In this document: positions 40,294 through 49,205 of the stretch, in pieces
Numbering within the stretch: the first letter of the stretch is position 1
Layout of the letters: each line of letters opens with the position of its first letter
Assembly (NCBI GenBank): GCA_001704765.1
Contig: MBFK01000069.1
Span: 1-63,825 of the forward strand
DNA length: 63,825 nt
Source: Sinorhizobium shofinae
GTDB taxonomy: Bacteria > Pseudomonadota > Alphaproteobacteria > Rhizobiales > Rhizobiaceae
Reading direction: 5' to 3'
Program-made: the position numbers and the translations under genes
The notes under the pieces: model-generated
The model's input: only the letters and a program-made list of their open reading frames with translations
Databases searched by the model: none
Told to the model about the DNA's origin: nothing

Positions 40294-41208
40294 TCAGCCG
40301 CGTTCGCCCGGCCAGTATTTGTCCACGAATTTCTGGATTTCGGATCGCATGAAGCGGCCGGAATCGTCCGCACGCTCCTCCCAGCCGAAGACGCAAGCCG
40401 TGACGATGCCGTCGAAGCCGACTTCGGCAAGCGAGGAGAAGAAGACGTTCCAATTGATCTCGCCCTGGTACATGTCCATGTGCTGGTGGATCGTCACCTT
40501 GGCTCCCGGCGGGTTGATGATGTAGCGCAGGCCGGAGGACGCCTTGTGGTTATAGGTATCGGCCACGTGGACATGGGCAATCAGCGGACCGGCATCGCGG
40601 ATCATCTTCGCCATGTCGTCGCCGAAATAGAAGGTATGCGGGGCGCAGTAGAGGAACTTTACGTTCTTTGAGCCGATCGTCTTCAGCATGTCGATCGCCG
40701 GATGCAGCGTCTCGCACCAGTCTTCCGGATGCGGCTCCATGTTGAGTGTGACGCCTTCCTTCTCGAAGACCGGCACCAGCTCTTCCATCGAGCGCCACCA
40801 GGCCGCTTCACTATGCTCGTTGGTGTGCATGCCGCCGCAGCAGTTGGAGCGGTGGCTGCGGTCCGGCGAGGGGCCGCGGCCGAATTCGGAATTCATCGTG
40901 TCGCAGCCCATCTCGACGGCGACCTGGATCGCTTCCTTCCAGTAGCGGACGGCCGCCTGGCGCTCGTCCTCATGCGGGCTCGCCCAGCGGTACATCGGCA
41001 GGATCGAGGCGAGCTGGACGCCGTGATCCTTCAGCGCCGACTTGAATTCGGCGATCCGCTCCTTGTGCGCGCGCGGGCGCACCCACCAGGGGAGGAAGTC
41101 GTCGCGTGGCGACAGTTCGATATGGTCGTAGCCGAGCTCTGCCGCCTTGCGGCACAAATCGCTGAGGCCGAGGTGACGATGCATATAGGGGTCGAGTGCG
41201 ATCTTCAT
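40294..41208 (-). CDS. Sugar phosphate isomerase/epimerase family TIM barrel
   Basis: The 304-residue protein starts MKIALDPYMHRHLGLSDLCR and carries the metal ligands of the xylose-isomerase-like TIM barrel family (LNMEPHPEDW, IAHVHVADTYNH, INWNVFFSSL). It is the first gene of the operon and is divergent from a LacI regulator across an operator palindrome. It is clearly different from the neighbouring IolE-like barrel, so the two probably carry out successive steps on the same compound. Confidence 0.82.
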   Translation of the reverse strand: MKIALDPYMHRHLGLSDLCRKAAELGYDHIELSPRDDFLPWWVRPRAHKERIAEFKSALKDHGVQLASILPMYRWASPHEDERQAAVRYWKEAIQVAVEMGCDTMNSEFGRGPSPDRSHRSNCCGGMHTNEHSEAAWWRSMEELVPVFEKEGVTLNMEPHPEDWCETLHPAIDMLKTIGSKNVKFLYCAPHTFYFGDDMAKMIRDAGPLIAHVHVADTYNHKASSGLRYIINPPGAKVTIHQHMDMYQGEINWNVFFSSLAEVGFDGIVTACVFGWEERADDSGRFMRSEIQKFVDKYWPGERG

Positions 41209-41343
41209 GGGTCTCCTCCGTCAATCCGGCGCGCGCGAGGCGCCCGGATGATCTTTTTCGTTCCGGATCGGTTTCGGACGTCTTGTTCCTCCTGAACAGT
41301 CCCAGAGACTAGCGAAGATCCCCTGCTTGCCCTAAAGCTTCCT

Positions 41344-41359
41344 TGATCAAATTTGATCA
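41344..41359. promoter_or_regulatory. Operator palindrome between the isomerase operon and its LacI regulator
   Basis: TGATCAAATTTGATCA is a perfect 16-base palindrome in the 207-base divergent gap, 57 bases from the LacI start. It is the most likely binding site of that regulator and may control both directions. Confidence 0.75.
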
Positions 41360-41415
41360 TTGGCGGGTGCCCGTAGGGGCTGAGCTGAAGGGGCGATCTC
41401 GCCGGAGGGACCGCA

Positions 41416-42417
41416 TTGACAAAAGTGACCTTGAAGGATGTGGCACGGGAGGCCGGCGTCGGCACGGCGACCGTCGAGCGCGTCGTCAACGGCCGCGGCG
41501 GCGTTCGCCCGGAAACGGTCGAGAAGGTCTTTCTTGCTGCCAGGAGGCTAGACTATCGGCATCGAATGCCGGAAGCACACCGGGGGCTGATCAGGATCGA
41601 GGTCATTCTAGTGAGGCCCGAGACGAGCTTCTACTCGCGCATGAACCAGGCCTTCGAGCGGATCGCCGCCCTGCTCGACAAGAGCATCACCGTTCACCGC
41701 ACCTTCGCGCGCGAGAACGATCCAGTCGACTTCGCCCGCAACATCGCCAATCCGGCGGTTCGCCGTTCTGCCCTGATCGTCGTGGCCCCCGACCATCCGG
41801 ACGTCGTGAAAAGCCTGAAGACGGCCGCGAGCCACGGCACGCCGGTGGTGCAGATCATGACACGACCGGCGCCGGAACTCCCTTATGTCGGGATCGACAA
41901 TTATGCCGCGGGGCGGACGGCCGCCTATTACATGTCGAGGATGCTCATAGGGCGGCCAGGTTCCTTCGTGGCGCTCTGCCACAGCGGCGCCTACGAGAAC
42001 CACAAGGAACGCATCCGCGGCTTCTCCTCCTATCTCGCCGACCATGATGACGAGCACCGATTTAAGCAGGTGATGTTCGACTATGACGACGACGTCAATT
42101 CGATGGAGCTCCTGCGTGGGGCGCTCCGCGACGACCCGGAAATCGTCGGGCTCTACACCGCCGGCGGCGATAACCGCTCCGTCGCCGCCGTGCTGAAGGA
42201 CCATGCGCCGCGCCGCATCTTCTGGGTCGGCCACGAACTCTCCGAACAGTCGCGCGGCGCCCTCCGCGAGGGCGTCATGTCGATCGTCCTCGATCAGGCG
42301 CCGGAGATCCAGGCGCGGCGCTCGATCGACCTGACATTGCGATCGCTTGGGCTGATCGACGTCGAGGTGAGCCCCGAGCCGGTGCGGTTTCTGACGGTCA
42401 CGCCGGAGAATTTTTGA
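41416..42417 (+). CDS. LacI-family transcriptional regulator
   Basis: The 333-residue regulator opens with the LacI helix-turn-helix (TLKDVAREAGVGTATVERVV) and a periplasmic-binding-like effector domain (SALIVVAPDHPDVV, YVGIDNYAAGRTAAYYMSRM, GLYTAGGDNRSVAAVL). TTG 41416 is the start, seven bases after GGAGGG. Its last 30 codons are duplicated, with divergence, at 44014-44104, where the copy reads on for 18 more codons; this gene may therefore have lost its original 3' end. Confidence 0.88.
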   Translation: MTKVTLKDVAREAGVGTATVERVVNGRGGVRPETVEKVFLAARRLDYRHRMPEAHRGLIRIEVILVRPETSFYSRMNQAFERIAALLDKSITVHRTFARENDPVDFARNIANPAVRRSALIVVAPDHPDVVKSLKTAASHGTPVVQIMTRPAPELPYVGIDNYAAGRTAAYYMSRMLIGRPGSFVALCHSGAYENHKERIRGFSSYLADHDDEHRFKQVMFDYDDDVNSMELLRGALRDDPEIVGLYTAGGDNRSVAAVLKDHAPRRIFWVGHELSEQSRGALREGVMSIVLDQAPEIQARRSIDLTLRSLGLIDVEVSPEPVRFLTVTPENF

Positions 42418-42456
42418 GCACTCCGCCTGGCGTGTTGTGACATTGTTATTCGCCGC

Positions 42457-42861
42457 TCAGGCGCGGCCGGCCCGTGCGTCCAGGCTGAAGGCACCGGCGC
42501 CGAAGGCGACGATCTGAAGGAAGCCGCCGGTGATCGCGAGGTTCTTCATGAACTGGATCACCTGGTTCTGATCGGCGAAATCCATGTGAAAGCCGATGGC
42601 CGATGCCAAGGTAAAGGCCGCCAGAACCAGGGCTACCATTCTCGCCCAATAGCCAAGGACCAGAAGAATGCCGCCCCCGAGTTCCACTACCAGGGCGACG
42701 GCATAAGCCACAGAGGGCAGGGGCAGATTGGCGGACGTTATGTATCCGATCGTGCCGGAGGGATCGGCCAGTTTCTCGAAACCGGAGACGAGAAATATGA
42801 TGGCGAGAAGCAGGCGGCCAACAAACGGCAGGAGATTCTGGAGTGCAGCGTTGTTGTTCAT
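42457..42861 (-). CDS. DoxX-family membrane protein
   Basis: The 134-residue protein has four predicted helices and the DoxX family features (VGRLLLAIIFLVSGFEKLADP, VELGGGILLVLGYW, FMKNLAITGGFLQI). Members are linked to redox and thiol stress or detoxification. It is divergent from a MarR-GNAT gene across tandem operator sites, so it is a likely target of that regulator. Confidence 0.85.
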   Translation of the reverse strand: MNNNAALQNLLPFVGRLLLAIIFLVSGFEKLADPSGTIGYITSANLPLPSVAYAVALVVELGGGILLVLGYWARMVALVLAAFTLASAIGFHMDFADQNQVIQFMKNLAITGGFLQIVAFGAGAFSLDARAGRA

Positions 42862-42982
42862 CGCAGGTGCCTTTCTTAGCAGTGGTCGACGAAGCAGTTT
42901 ACGGCGATCGGATCGTTATTGAACTGCCGCGCATCACCTGCGCTGTTGAAGCCTAGCGATTCGTGCCCTGAGCGTCACGTAT

Positions 42983-43024
42983 TGTTGACGCAGTCAACAT
43001 GATGTATTGTTGACTCAATCAACA
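42983..43024. promoter_or_regulatory. Tandem MarR-type operator sites
   Basis: Two inverted repeats lie 25 bases apart: TGTTGACGCAGTCAACA (42983-42999, perfect seven-base arms) and TGTTGACTCAATCAACA (43008-43024, six-base arms). Both are embedded in a longer direct repeat GTATTGTTGAC...TCAACATGA. They overlap the start region of the MarR-GNAT gene and lie in the divergent promoter. Confidence 0.8.
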
Positions 43025-43038
43025 TGAGATGTAACCGG

Positions 43039-43968
43039 ATGTCAGGCTCCAATCACGATCAGGATGTTGCGGCGCTGCGCGCCTTCAATAGGTTCTACAC
43101 GCGCCGCCTCGGCTTGCTGAACGCTTACCTCGACAAAAGCCCCTTCACGCTGACCGAAGCTCGCATCCTCTACGAACTCGCTCACCGAACCGACCCCACG
43201 GCCGCCGAAATCACGCGGGCTCTCGACCTCGACCGGGCGCAGCTCAGTCGGACGCTGAAGCGGTTTTCCGATCGAGGATTGATCGAGACCTGTGTGCACC
43301 CGCAAGGCGGTCGTGGTCGGCCGCTTTCGCTGACAAGCGTTGGACGTGTTGCGTTCGCCGCGCTCGAAAAGAACACGCGTGACGCAATCGGCGCCTTACT
43401 CGACGCGCTGCCGCCGGGCAAGCGTTCGAGCCTGCTTGCGGCCGCCAAGACCATCGAGGTCGTGTTCGAAGACAGTCCGGTCTCGGGGATCGTGCTGCGT
43501 GATCCCAATCCTGGCGACCTCGGCTGGATCATCCATCGCCAAGCGATACTCTATGCCGAGGAGTATGGCTGGAATCGCGACTATGAAGCTCTGGTCGCCC
43601 GCATCCTCGCCGACTTCGTCCAGTCGTTCGACAAGACCCATGAGGCCGCGTGGATTGCTGAGATCCACGGCCGCATAGTCGGTTCGATTTTCCTGGTGCG
43701 CGGTGATAAACCGGAGGTGGGTAAGCTCCGCCTGCTTTACGTCGAGCCGGAGGCGCGTGGGGCGGGCGTCGGAGCGATGCTCGTGGCCGCCTGCATCGAG
43801 CGCGCACGCGCGGTCGGGTACGAACGGCTCGTGCTGTGGACGAACAGCGTTCTTGTCGCGGCCCGTCGCCTTTATGAGCGGGCCGGATTCAAATTGATCG
43901 ACGAAACGCCCCACCACTCCTTCGGTCACGATCTTGTGGGACAAACCTGGTCGCTTGACCTCAAGTGA
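43039..43968 (+). CDS. MarR-family regulator fused to a GNAT acetyltransferase
   Basis: The 309-residue protein has a MarR winged helix at about residues 8-145 (FTLTEARILYELAHRTDPTA, LDRAQLSRTLKRFSDRGLIE, wing HPQGGRGRPLSLT) and a GNAT domain at about 155-309 with the acetyl-CoA loop YVEPEARGAGVGAMLV and the tail ARRLYERAGFKLIDE. I chose ATG 43039; ATG 43024 is in frame but lies inside the second operator. The MarR half probably binds the tandem palindromes. The acetylated substrate is unknown. Confidence 0.88.
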   Translation: MSGSNHDQDVAALRAFNRFYTRRLGLLNAYLDKSPFTLTEARILYELAHRTDPTAAEITRALDLDRAQLSRTLKRFSDRGLIETCVHPQGGRGRPLSLTSVGRVAFAALEKNTRDAIGALLDALPPGKRSSLLAAAKTIEVVFEDSPVSGIVLRDPNPGDLGWIIHRQAILYAEEYGWNRDYEALVARILADFVQSFDKTHEAAWIAEIHGRIVGSIFLVRGDKPEVGKLRLLYVEPEARGAGVGAMLVAACIERARAVGYERLVLWTNSVLVAARRLYERAGFKLIDETPHHSFGHDLVGQTWSLDLK

Positions 43969-44013
43969 AAACAGCCCCGCCAAAACTATCCCGTCGACTT
44001 AGCCCTTAATCGC

Positions 44014-44159
44014 CGATCGACCTGACGTTGCGAACGCTTGGTCTGATCGACGTCGAGGTCATCCGGGAGCCGGCGCGCTTCCTGACGGTCACGCCCGAGA
44101 ACCTTGACGGCTTGTTCCAGAGGTTGATGCCCGAACCGGCTGAGGTTTTCGTCTGTTGA
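44014..44159 (+). pseudogene. 3' remnant of a LacI-family gene
   Basis: Bases 44014-44104 match 42323-42413 in the intact LacI gene at about 85% identity by hand count, in the same orientation and frame (IDLTLRTLGLIDVEV). The copy then continues GLFQRLMPEPAEVFVC to TGA at 44157-44159. It has no start or N-terminal part. It overlaps the 3' end of the opposing acyltransferase, whose last residues are simply its antisense. Confidence 0.8.
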
Positions 44160-45279
44160 TCAAGCGCTTGGCGAGCTTTTGACCAGGTCTTTCGACCGCG
44201 AAGAAAGTCATCCAGGCAGCCGCATAAACCAAAGGCACCAGAAGGGCAGTGACCGCGGCGAAGCGCGCAGGCGGTGAGATCGTGTCACCGAAAGCGCCGA
44301 TGAAATAAGCTGCAATCGGCTGCAGAAAGATGAGGTGCCAGAGATAGGCGCCGAATGAAAGTTCGCCGAGCCAGTGGAAGAACCTGTTGCCGAGGGACGA
44401 GGACACCGCGCGAAGCGCGGTACCCAGCGCGTCGCCGACCAGACGATGATAGAGCAGGGCGAAGAAGACGCCGACGAGCATGACCCGCATCAGCATTTTC
44501 GTCGCCGTCATGTCGCCGCCGATCGGCAGGAGTGCGAGCGCCATGGCGGCTGCGCCGTGGAGAACAGCCTTCGATCCGTCCGCGTGAAGACCAAGTGCCA
44601 AAAGCATTCCGCAAAGAAAGATATGCATCTTCAAAGGCAGGAACGCCGGCATTGGAAAGTGAACGCCCAATAGGCTGAACGTCGACACGATCGCTGCGGC
44701 AATGACGGCCGTGAACAGCGCGCCTTTCAGCCAGCCGCATTTCTTGAGCAGAAGCATGATGAAGGGAAAGGCCGCATAGAACTGCATTTCGAGCCCGATG
44801 CTCCAGTCCGGCAGTGGAGTCCTATAGGCGTAGTCGGGAGAGAGCCCGAACAGAAAGCTGACATGCATCAGACCGTTCGTCAGTCCGTTGTCGAGGAAAC
44901 GTTGCGGCGATTGCGGCGTTCTATCGAGGAAGGCGTCGATGACCATTCTCGATTCGAACAGCCAGGCGCCGAGCATGAAAGCAACAGCCAGAAGGAGATA
45001 ATAGAGCGGCGCGATCCTCAGGAAGCGCCGAACCCAGAAGCTTGCCCAGGTCGAGGTCAGTTCCCACGGCTCCTTGCCGACACGGAGCTGATAGTGAAAC
45101 ACCATCAGGAAGCCGGAAAGCATGATGAAGAGATCGACGCCGAGATCAGGCTCGGACAGGACCGGCAAGCGCCAACCCGTCAGCAATAGCGCATGGCCGA
45201 TCATCACCCAGAGAGACGCCAGCCCTCGAAGTCCATCCAGACAATCGATTCGAGTTTTGCGGGGATCATAGTCAGCCAT
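44089..45279 (-). CDS. Acyltransferase family 3 membrane protein
   Basis: The 396-residue protein has about ten helices and the family-3 motifs near the N-terminus (CLDGLRGLASLWVMIGH, RRFLRIAPLYYLL) and DWSIGLEMQFYAAFP. Such enzymes O-acylate exopolysaccharide, Nod factors or lipopolysaccharide. The last 20 or so residues (after KRLINRR) are read from the antisense of the LacI remnant and are unlikely to be native, so the gene may be cut and extended by a rearrangement. No polysaccharide gene is nearby. Confidence 0.82.
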   Translation of the reverse strand: MADYDPRKTRIDCLDGLRGLASLWVMIGHALLLTGWRLPVLSEPDLGVDLFIMLSGFLMVFHYQLRVGKEPWELTSTWASFWVRRFLRIAPLYYLLLAVAFMLGAWLFESRMVIDAFLDRTPQSPQRFLDNGLTNGLMHVSFLFGLSPDYAYRTPLPDWSIGLEMQFYAAFPFIMLLLKKCGWLKGALFTAVIAAAIVSTFSLLGVHFPMPAFLPLKMHIFLCGMLLALGLHADGSKAVLHGAAAMALALLPIGGDMTATKMLMRVMLVGVFFALLYHRLVGDALGTALRAVSSSLGNRFFHWLGELSFGAYLWHLIFLQPIAAYFIGAFGDTISPPARFAAVTALLVPLVYAAAWMTFFAVERPGQKLAKRLINRRKPQPVRASTSGTSRQGSRA

Positions 45280-46140
45280 CAGTACACTTCGTCCTTGTTA
45301 GCAACTAAAGGTTACTGCTGCGCGCTATGTTGCGACGCACAAGTGAATGCCTAGAGGCGGACTAAGGCGATACTAAGTAATCGGGGGGACGGCGCGGCAA
45401 CCCGGCGGCCGAGCACGCAATCAATTTGGCTTCCCAATCCCAGGTCGAGCAAGTGTTCAGAAGGTCCGGGCATCCGGAATCGTATACGAGACACATGGCT
45501 GAATAAGCTGTTGCGGTTGTATAGTTTAGGATGCGCCAGGTTGTAGTGGCCGCATCAATTGCAAGTAGAGTTGGACGGTAGTGCGTGCTCACGACAAGGC
45601 CTAGTAGGCGGCAACCGATATCTTTGACGGCGAGATCAAGGCCTGGCGCTGGTCGATGCAACAGCCCGCGGGGGAGCGGGTGACGTCTCTCGCCGCGTCA
45701 CGATTTCACCTGCAGCGCCGAGCGTCTTTTCAGACGCGCAAAATGTCGATGTAACACTTTGAATTACTGCATCCCTTAATCGGTCCGATTTAAGGAACAT
45801 GCGGCAGCGGCCGCTAATTGCGCCTACGGGCCCGCCGGAGAGCTGATGGGCGGTCTGCTTCCCCTTGGCCAAAGCAGCTGCCAAGAGCCAATGGCCGCTG
45901 CCATCGGCGGTCCTTGCGGCTTTTGTCGGTGAACGGCGGAAATCTTCTGATCTGAAACAGAAATTGAACGGCGATCCTTTGCGGCGAGGGGCCGTGTCGA
46001 AAACCCCGGAAATCCTCGAATGAGCGGCTGGAAAGAGGCGCTAGGGAGGCGCTCCGGCGGGCAAGGGGAACCCCTCCGGCGAGGCACCTGGAAGGGAGTT
46101 GTTAACCTTCATTTCCTATTCGCTAGGGACAGCCCTTTCG
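45280..46140. other. 861-base gap without a supportable gene
   Basis: Open frames here are short and not protein-like; the longest, on the minus strand at 45362-45661, has no ribosome site or family look. Base composition is lower in G+C between about 45300 and 45800 than in flanking genes, as in decayed or transferred DNA. The right end should contain the ftsK-like promoter. No tRNA, repeat or insertion-sequence end was seen. Confidence 0.4.
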
Positions 46141-48972
46141 ATGATGAATTTCGAGTTTCAGGCCATGCGTATTCCCCGGACAAATTTCTCGACGGCAGCT
46201 TTGCATGATGCAGACCAGGCGGATGATTTCGAGCATCCGCTTCCGGGAACCCCGGGCGCCAGGCATGCTCAGGCGACCCAGGCGGCCGCGCACGACCACC
46301 TGTTCGAGGCGCCGGAAGCGCCGCGCCGGGCGGCGGGTCAGCCAGCCGACGACATGGGCTATGCCGGGCGCGCCGCGCGCCTTTACGGCCACGGCTCCGC
46401 CTATGCGCCGGCACAGGTCACGGCCTCGACGCGCGATCCGCTGCCGACCCTAGCCGAGATCACGGGTCAATCGGACGGGGAAGGCTGGGAGAGCCATTTC
46501 TTCCTGTCGCCGAATGTCCGTTTCACCCGCACGCCCGAACGCGAATTCATGAAGCGCCGGGCGCCGGTGGCCGATGAGAACGCCGCCGAGGTCGAGGCAG
46601 TTGCGGTCGAGGTTGAGGAGCAGGATGTCGTCGCTGAAACGGCACACGTCGACGCGGCAACCGCTGGGGTCGAACCGGCGGCGGCGGCATACAGTCCCTC
46701 CGAACTTCTGCGGGTGCTGATGCAGCAGCTTCCCTCCTGGCGTCCCGCGCAGGCGCGCGACGCGTGCACCGCCGAGCCGGCGGCCGATTCAGCCCCGGTG
46801 GCCATTGAGGAAGCGTCCGCGGTCGCTGGAATGCAAGAGGTATTGGCGCCTGCGGTCAGTGAAGTGGAGGCTGCCCAGGCGATCCCAGCCAGGATCGAGG
46901 CCGGGCCCAATTCTCCGGATATTGGCAATGAGACGAATGCACGTCTCTCGTACCTCTCCGATCATGCATTCTTCGAATTCATGCCGCTCGAAATGGTGGC
47001 TGCCCCTCAGATCGCCGCCCAGCCGGTAAAGGAACCGGCGAAAGCGTCGGAGCAGATTGCGTCGGTACCGAAGCCCGTCGCCGCGCCGCCGGTGGAAATC
47101 CGGCCGCTGCCGCCAACGGCAATTAGCTCGATGTTCCGGGTGGTCGAATGCCGGCCGGCGGCGACGGCCGTGGTCGCGCCTATTCCGGCTGCGGCCCAAG
47201 GCGCCGGTGATACGGCCACAATGGATGCCGTAGCGCCCGCGCCCTTGCAAGCGCCCAAGCCGGCGCAGGTCGAGCCTGTCACGTCTGTCAAAACCGAGGA
47301 GAAGGTGCCGGTCCCCGATGTCCCGGTTTCCAAGGCCGCGATCACCATGCCCGCCGTGGTGCAGCGCTCCTCCTCGCCGTTTCCCCCGATCGGCGGCAGT
47401 GAGCGCCATCAGGCTGGCGACGCCTACGAGTTTCCGTCCAAAGAACTGCTGCAGGAGCCGCCGCAGGGCCAGGGCTTCTTCATGACCCAGGAGCAGTTGG
47501 AGCAGAATGCCGGCCTTCTCGAAAGCGTGCTCGAAGATTTCGGCGTCAAGGGCGAGATCATCCATGTTCGCCCCGGGCCAGTCGTTACGCTCTACGAATT
47601 CGAGCCGGCGCCCGGCGTCAAGTCGTCCCGCGTCATCGGGCTTGCCGACGACATCGCCCGTTCGATGTCGGCGCTCTCGGCGCGCGTTGCGGTGGTGCCC
47701 GGCCGCAACGTCATCGGCATCGAGCTGCCGAATGCGACGCGCGAGACGGTCTATTTCCGCGAACTGATCGAATCCGACGATTTCCGCAGGACCGGCTGCA
47801 AGCTGGCGCTCTGCCTCGGCAAGACGATCGGCGGCGAGCCGGTGATCGCCGAGCTTGCGAAGATGCCGCATCTGCTCGTCGCCGGTACCACCGGCTCAGG
47901 CAAGTCGGTGGCGATCAACACGATGATCCTGTCGCTCCTCTACCGGCTGAAGCCGGAGGAATGCCGGCTGATCATGGTCGACCCGAAGATGCTTGAACTC
48001 TCCGTCTATGACGGCATTCCGCATCTTTTGACGCCCGTCGTCACCGATCCGAAGAAAGCGGTAATGGCGCTCAAATGGGCGGTGCGCGAGATGGAGGACC
48101 GCTATCGCAAGATGTCGCGGCTCGGTGTCCGCAATATCGACGGCTACAACCAGCGAGCCGCCGCCGCCCGCGAGAAGGGCGAGCCGATCCTGGCGACGGT
48201 GCAGACCGGCTTCGAGAAGGGCACCGGCGAGCCGCTCTTCGAGCAGCAGGAGATGGATCTCGCGCCGATGCCCTATATCGTCGTCATCGTCGACGAGATG
48301 GCCGACCTGATGATGGTCGCCGGCAAGGAGATCGAAGGGGCGATCCAGCGTCTCGCTCAGATGGCGCGCGCCGCCGGCATTCATCTGATCATGGCGACGC
48401 AGCGCCCGTCGGTCGACGTCATCACCGGCACGATCAAGGCAAACTTCCCGACCCGCATCTCTTTCCAGGTGACCTCGAAGATCGACAGCCGCACGATCCT
48501 CGGCGAGCAGGGGGCCGAACAGCTCCTCGGCCAAGGCGACATGCTGCACATGGCCGGCGGCGGCCGCATCGCCCGCGTCCACGGCCCCTTCGTCTCCGAC
48601 CAGGAGGTCGAGCATGTCGTGGCGCATCTGAAGACGCAGGGCCGTCCCGAATATCTCGAGACCGTGACGGCTGACGAAGAGGAAGAAGAGGCGGAAGAGG
48701 ATCAGGGCGCCGTCTTCGACAAAAGCGCGATTGCCGCGGAGGACGGCAACGAACTCTACGAGCAGGCGGTCAAGGTCGTGCTGCGCGACAAGAAATGCTC
48801 GACTTCCTACATCCAGCGTCGCCTTGGCATTGGCTATAACCGCGCCGCCTCGCTCGTCGAACGGATGGAAAAGGAAGGCCTCGTCGGCCCGGCCAACCAT
48901 GTCGGCAAGCGCGAAATCATTCATGGCAATCGCGATCACGTGGCCAAGCCTGACGAAGGCGACATGGATTGA
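46141..48972 (+). CDS. FtsK/SpoIIIE-type DNA translocase lacking the membrane domain
   Basis: The protein of about 943 residues has no transmembrane helices. Residues 1 to about 430 form a low-complexity Ala/Pro/Glu-rich linker. Then come the FtsK alpha and beta motor domains (Walker A GTTGSGKS near 590, RecA-type [15 protein letters not shown], Walker [27 protein letters not shown]) and a C-terminal gamma winged helix ([21 protein letters not shown]) that reads KOPS polarity sites. I chose ATG 46141; TTG 46099 and ATG 46165 are alternatives. A normal FtsK anchors at the septum by four helices, so this is a second, soluble paralogue. Confidence 0.85.
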   Translation: MMNFEFQAMRIPRTNFSTAALHDADQADDFEHPLPGTPGARHAQATQAAAHDHLFEAPEAPRRAAGQPADDMGYAGRAARLYGHGSAYAPAQVTASTRDPLPTLAEITGQSDGEGWESHFFLSPNVRFTRTPEREFMKRRAPVADENAAEVEAVAVEVEEQDVVAETAHVDAATAGVEPAAAAYSPSELLRVLMQQLPSWRPAQARDACTAEPAADSAPVAIEEASAVAGMQEVLAPAVSEVEAAQAIPARIEAGPNSPDIGNETNARLSYLSDHAFFEFMPLEMVAAPQIAAQPVKEPAKASEQIASVPKPVAAPPVEIRPLPPTAISSMFRVVECRPAATAVVAPIPAAAQGAGDTATMDAVAPAPLQAPKPAQVEPVTSVKTEEKVPVPDVPVSKAAITMPAVVQRSSSPFPPIGGSERHQAGDAYEFPSKELLQEPPQGQGFFMTQEQLEQNAGLLESVLEDFGVKGEIIHVRPGPVVTLYEFEPAPGVKSSRVIGLADDIARSMSALSARVAVVPGRNVIGIELPNATRETVYFRELIESDDFRRTGCKLALCLGKTIGGEPVIAELAKMPHLLVAGTTGSGKSVAINTMILSLLYRLKPEECRLIMVDPKMLELSVYDGIPHLLTPVVTDPKKAVMALKWAVREMEDRYRKMSRLGVRNIDGYNQRAAAAREKGEPILATVQTGFEKGTGEPLFEQQEMDLAPMPYIVVIVDEMADLMMVAGKEIEGAIQRLAQMARAAGIHLIMATQRPSVDVITGTIKANFPTRISFQVTSKIDSRTILGEQGAEQLLGQGDMLHMAGGGRIARVHGPFVSDQEVEHVVAHLKTQGRPEYLETVTADEEEEEAEEDQGAVFDKSAIAAEDGNELYEQAVKVVLRDKKCSTSYIQRRLGIGYNRAASLVERMEKEGLVGPANHVGKREIIHGNRDHVAKPDEGDMD

Positions 48973-49018
48973 AGCAAACGTCGGGCCTCGGAATTTGCGA
49001 TCTTTGCGCAATGGTGAA

Positions 49019-49039
49019 CGAGCGGGCTGGTCCCGCTCG
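49019..49039 (+). terminator. Hairpin after the ftsK-like gene
   Basis: CGAGCGGG-N5-CCCGCTCG is a perfect eight-base stem 47 bases after the stop. The following bases CTTCCTATTTA are only partly T-rich, so termination is probable but not certain. Confidence 0.5.
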
Positions 49040-49151
49040 CTTCCTATTTACGGCGCGGCTTTCGCCCCATCTTCGCCGCCTCCGCATCGCCGATGAAAAT
49101 GTGCGCAGGTGCTGATCTAGTGGGCACACACGACCGCGCCGGCGACGCAAG

Positions 49152-49174
49152 TCATTGAAATAGTAAGTCAATGA
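49152..49174. promoter_or_regulatory. Inverted repeat just upstream of a sigma-54 promoter
   Basis: TCATTGA-N9-TCAATGA is a perfect seven-base inverted repeat ending four bases before the -24 element. It may be the operator of the adjacent GntR regulator, which would then block the promoter. Confidence 0.5.
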
Positions 49175-49177
49175 TAT

Positions 49178-49193
49178 TGGCACGACCCTTGCT
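49178..49193 (+). promoter_or_regulatory. Sigma-54 promoter of the gntR-amino acid transporter operon
   Basis: TGGCACGACCCTTGCT matches the RpoN consensus, with GG at 49179-49180 and GC at 49191-49192. It lies only 13 bases before the gntR ATG, giving a very short leader. It suggests nitrogen or dicarboxylate control of this importer. Confidence 0.85.
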
Positions 49194-49205
49194 TTTCTGA
49201 CTTGT

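Noticed and set aside
43008..43024. A parS site in the MarR-GNAT promoter (GTTGAC/GTCAAC arms like the palindrome in repB)
   Set aside because: The odd spacing (three to five bases), tandem arrangement and position at a MarR gene fit operators better than a RepB centromere.
45362..45661. A 99-residue minus-strand frame in the large gap
   Set aside because: No ribosome site, no recognisable motif and atypical composition; not convincing as a gene.
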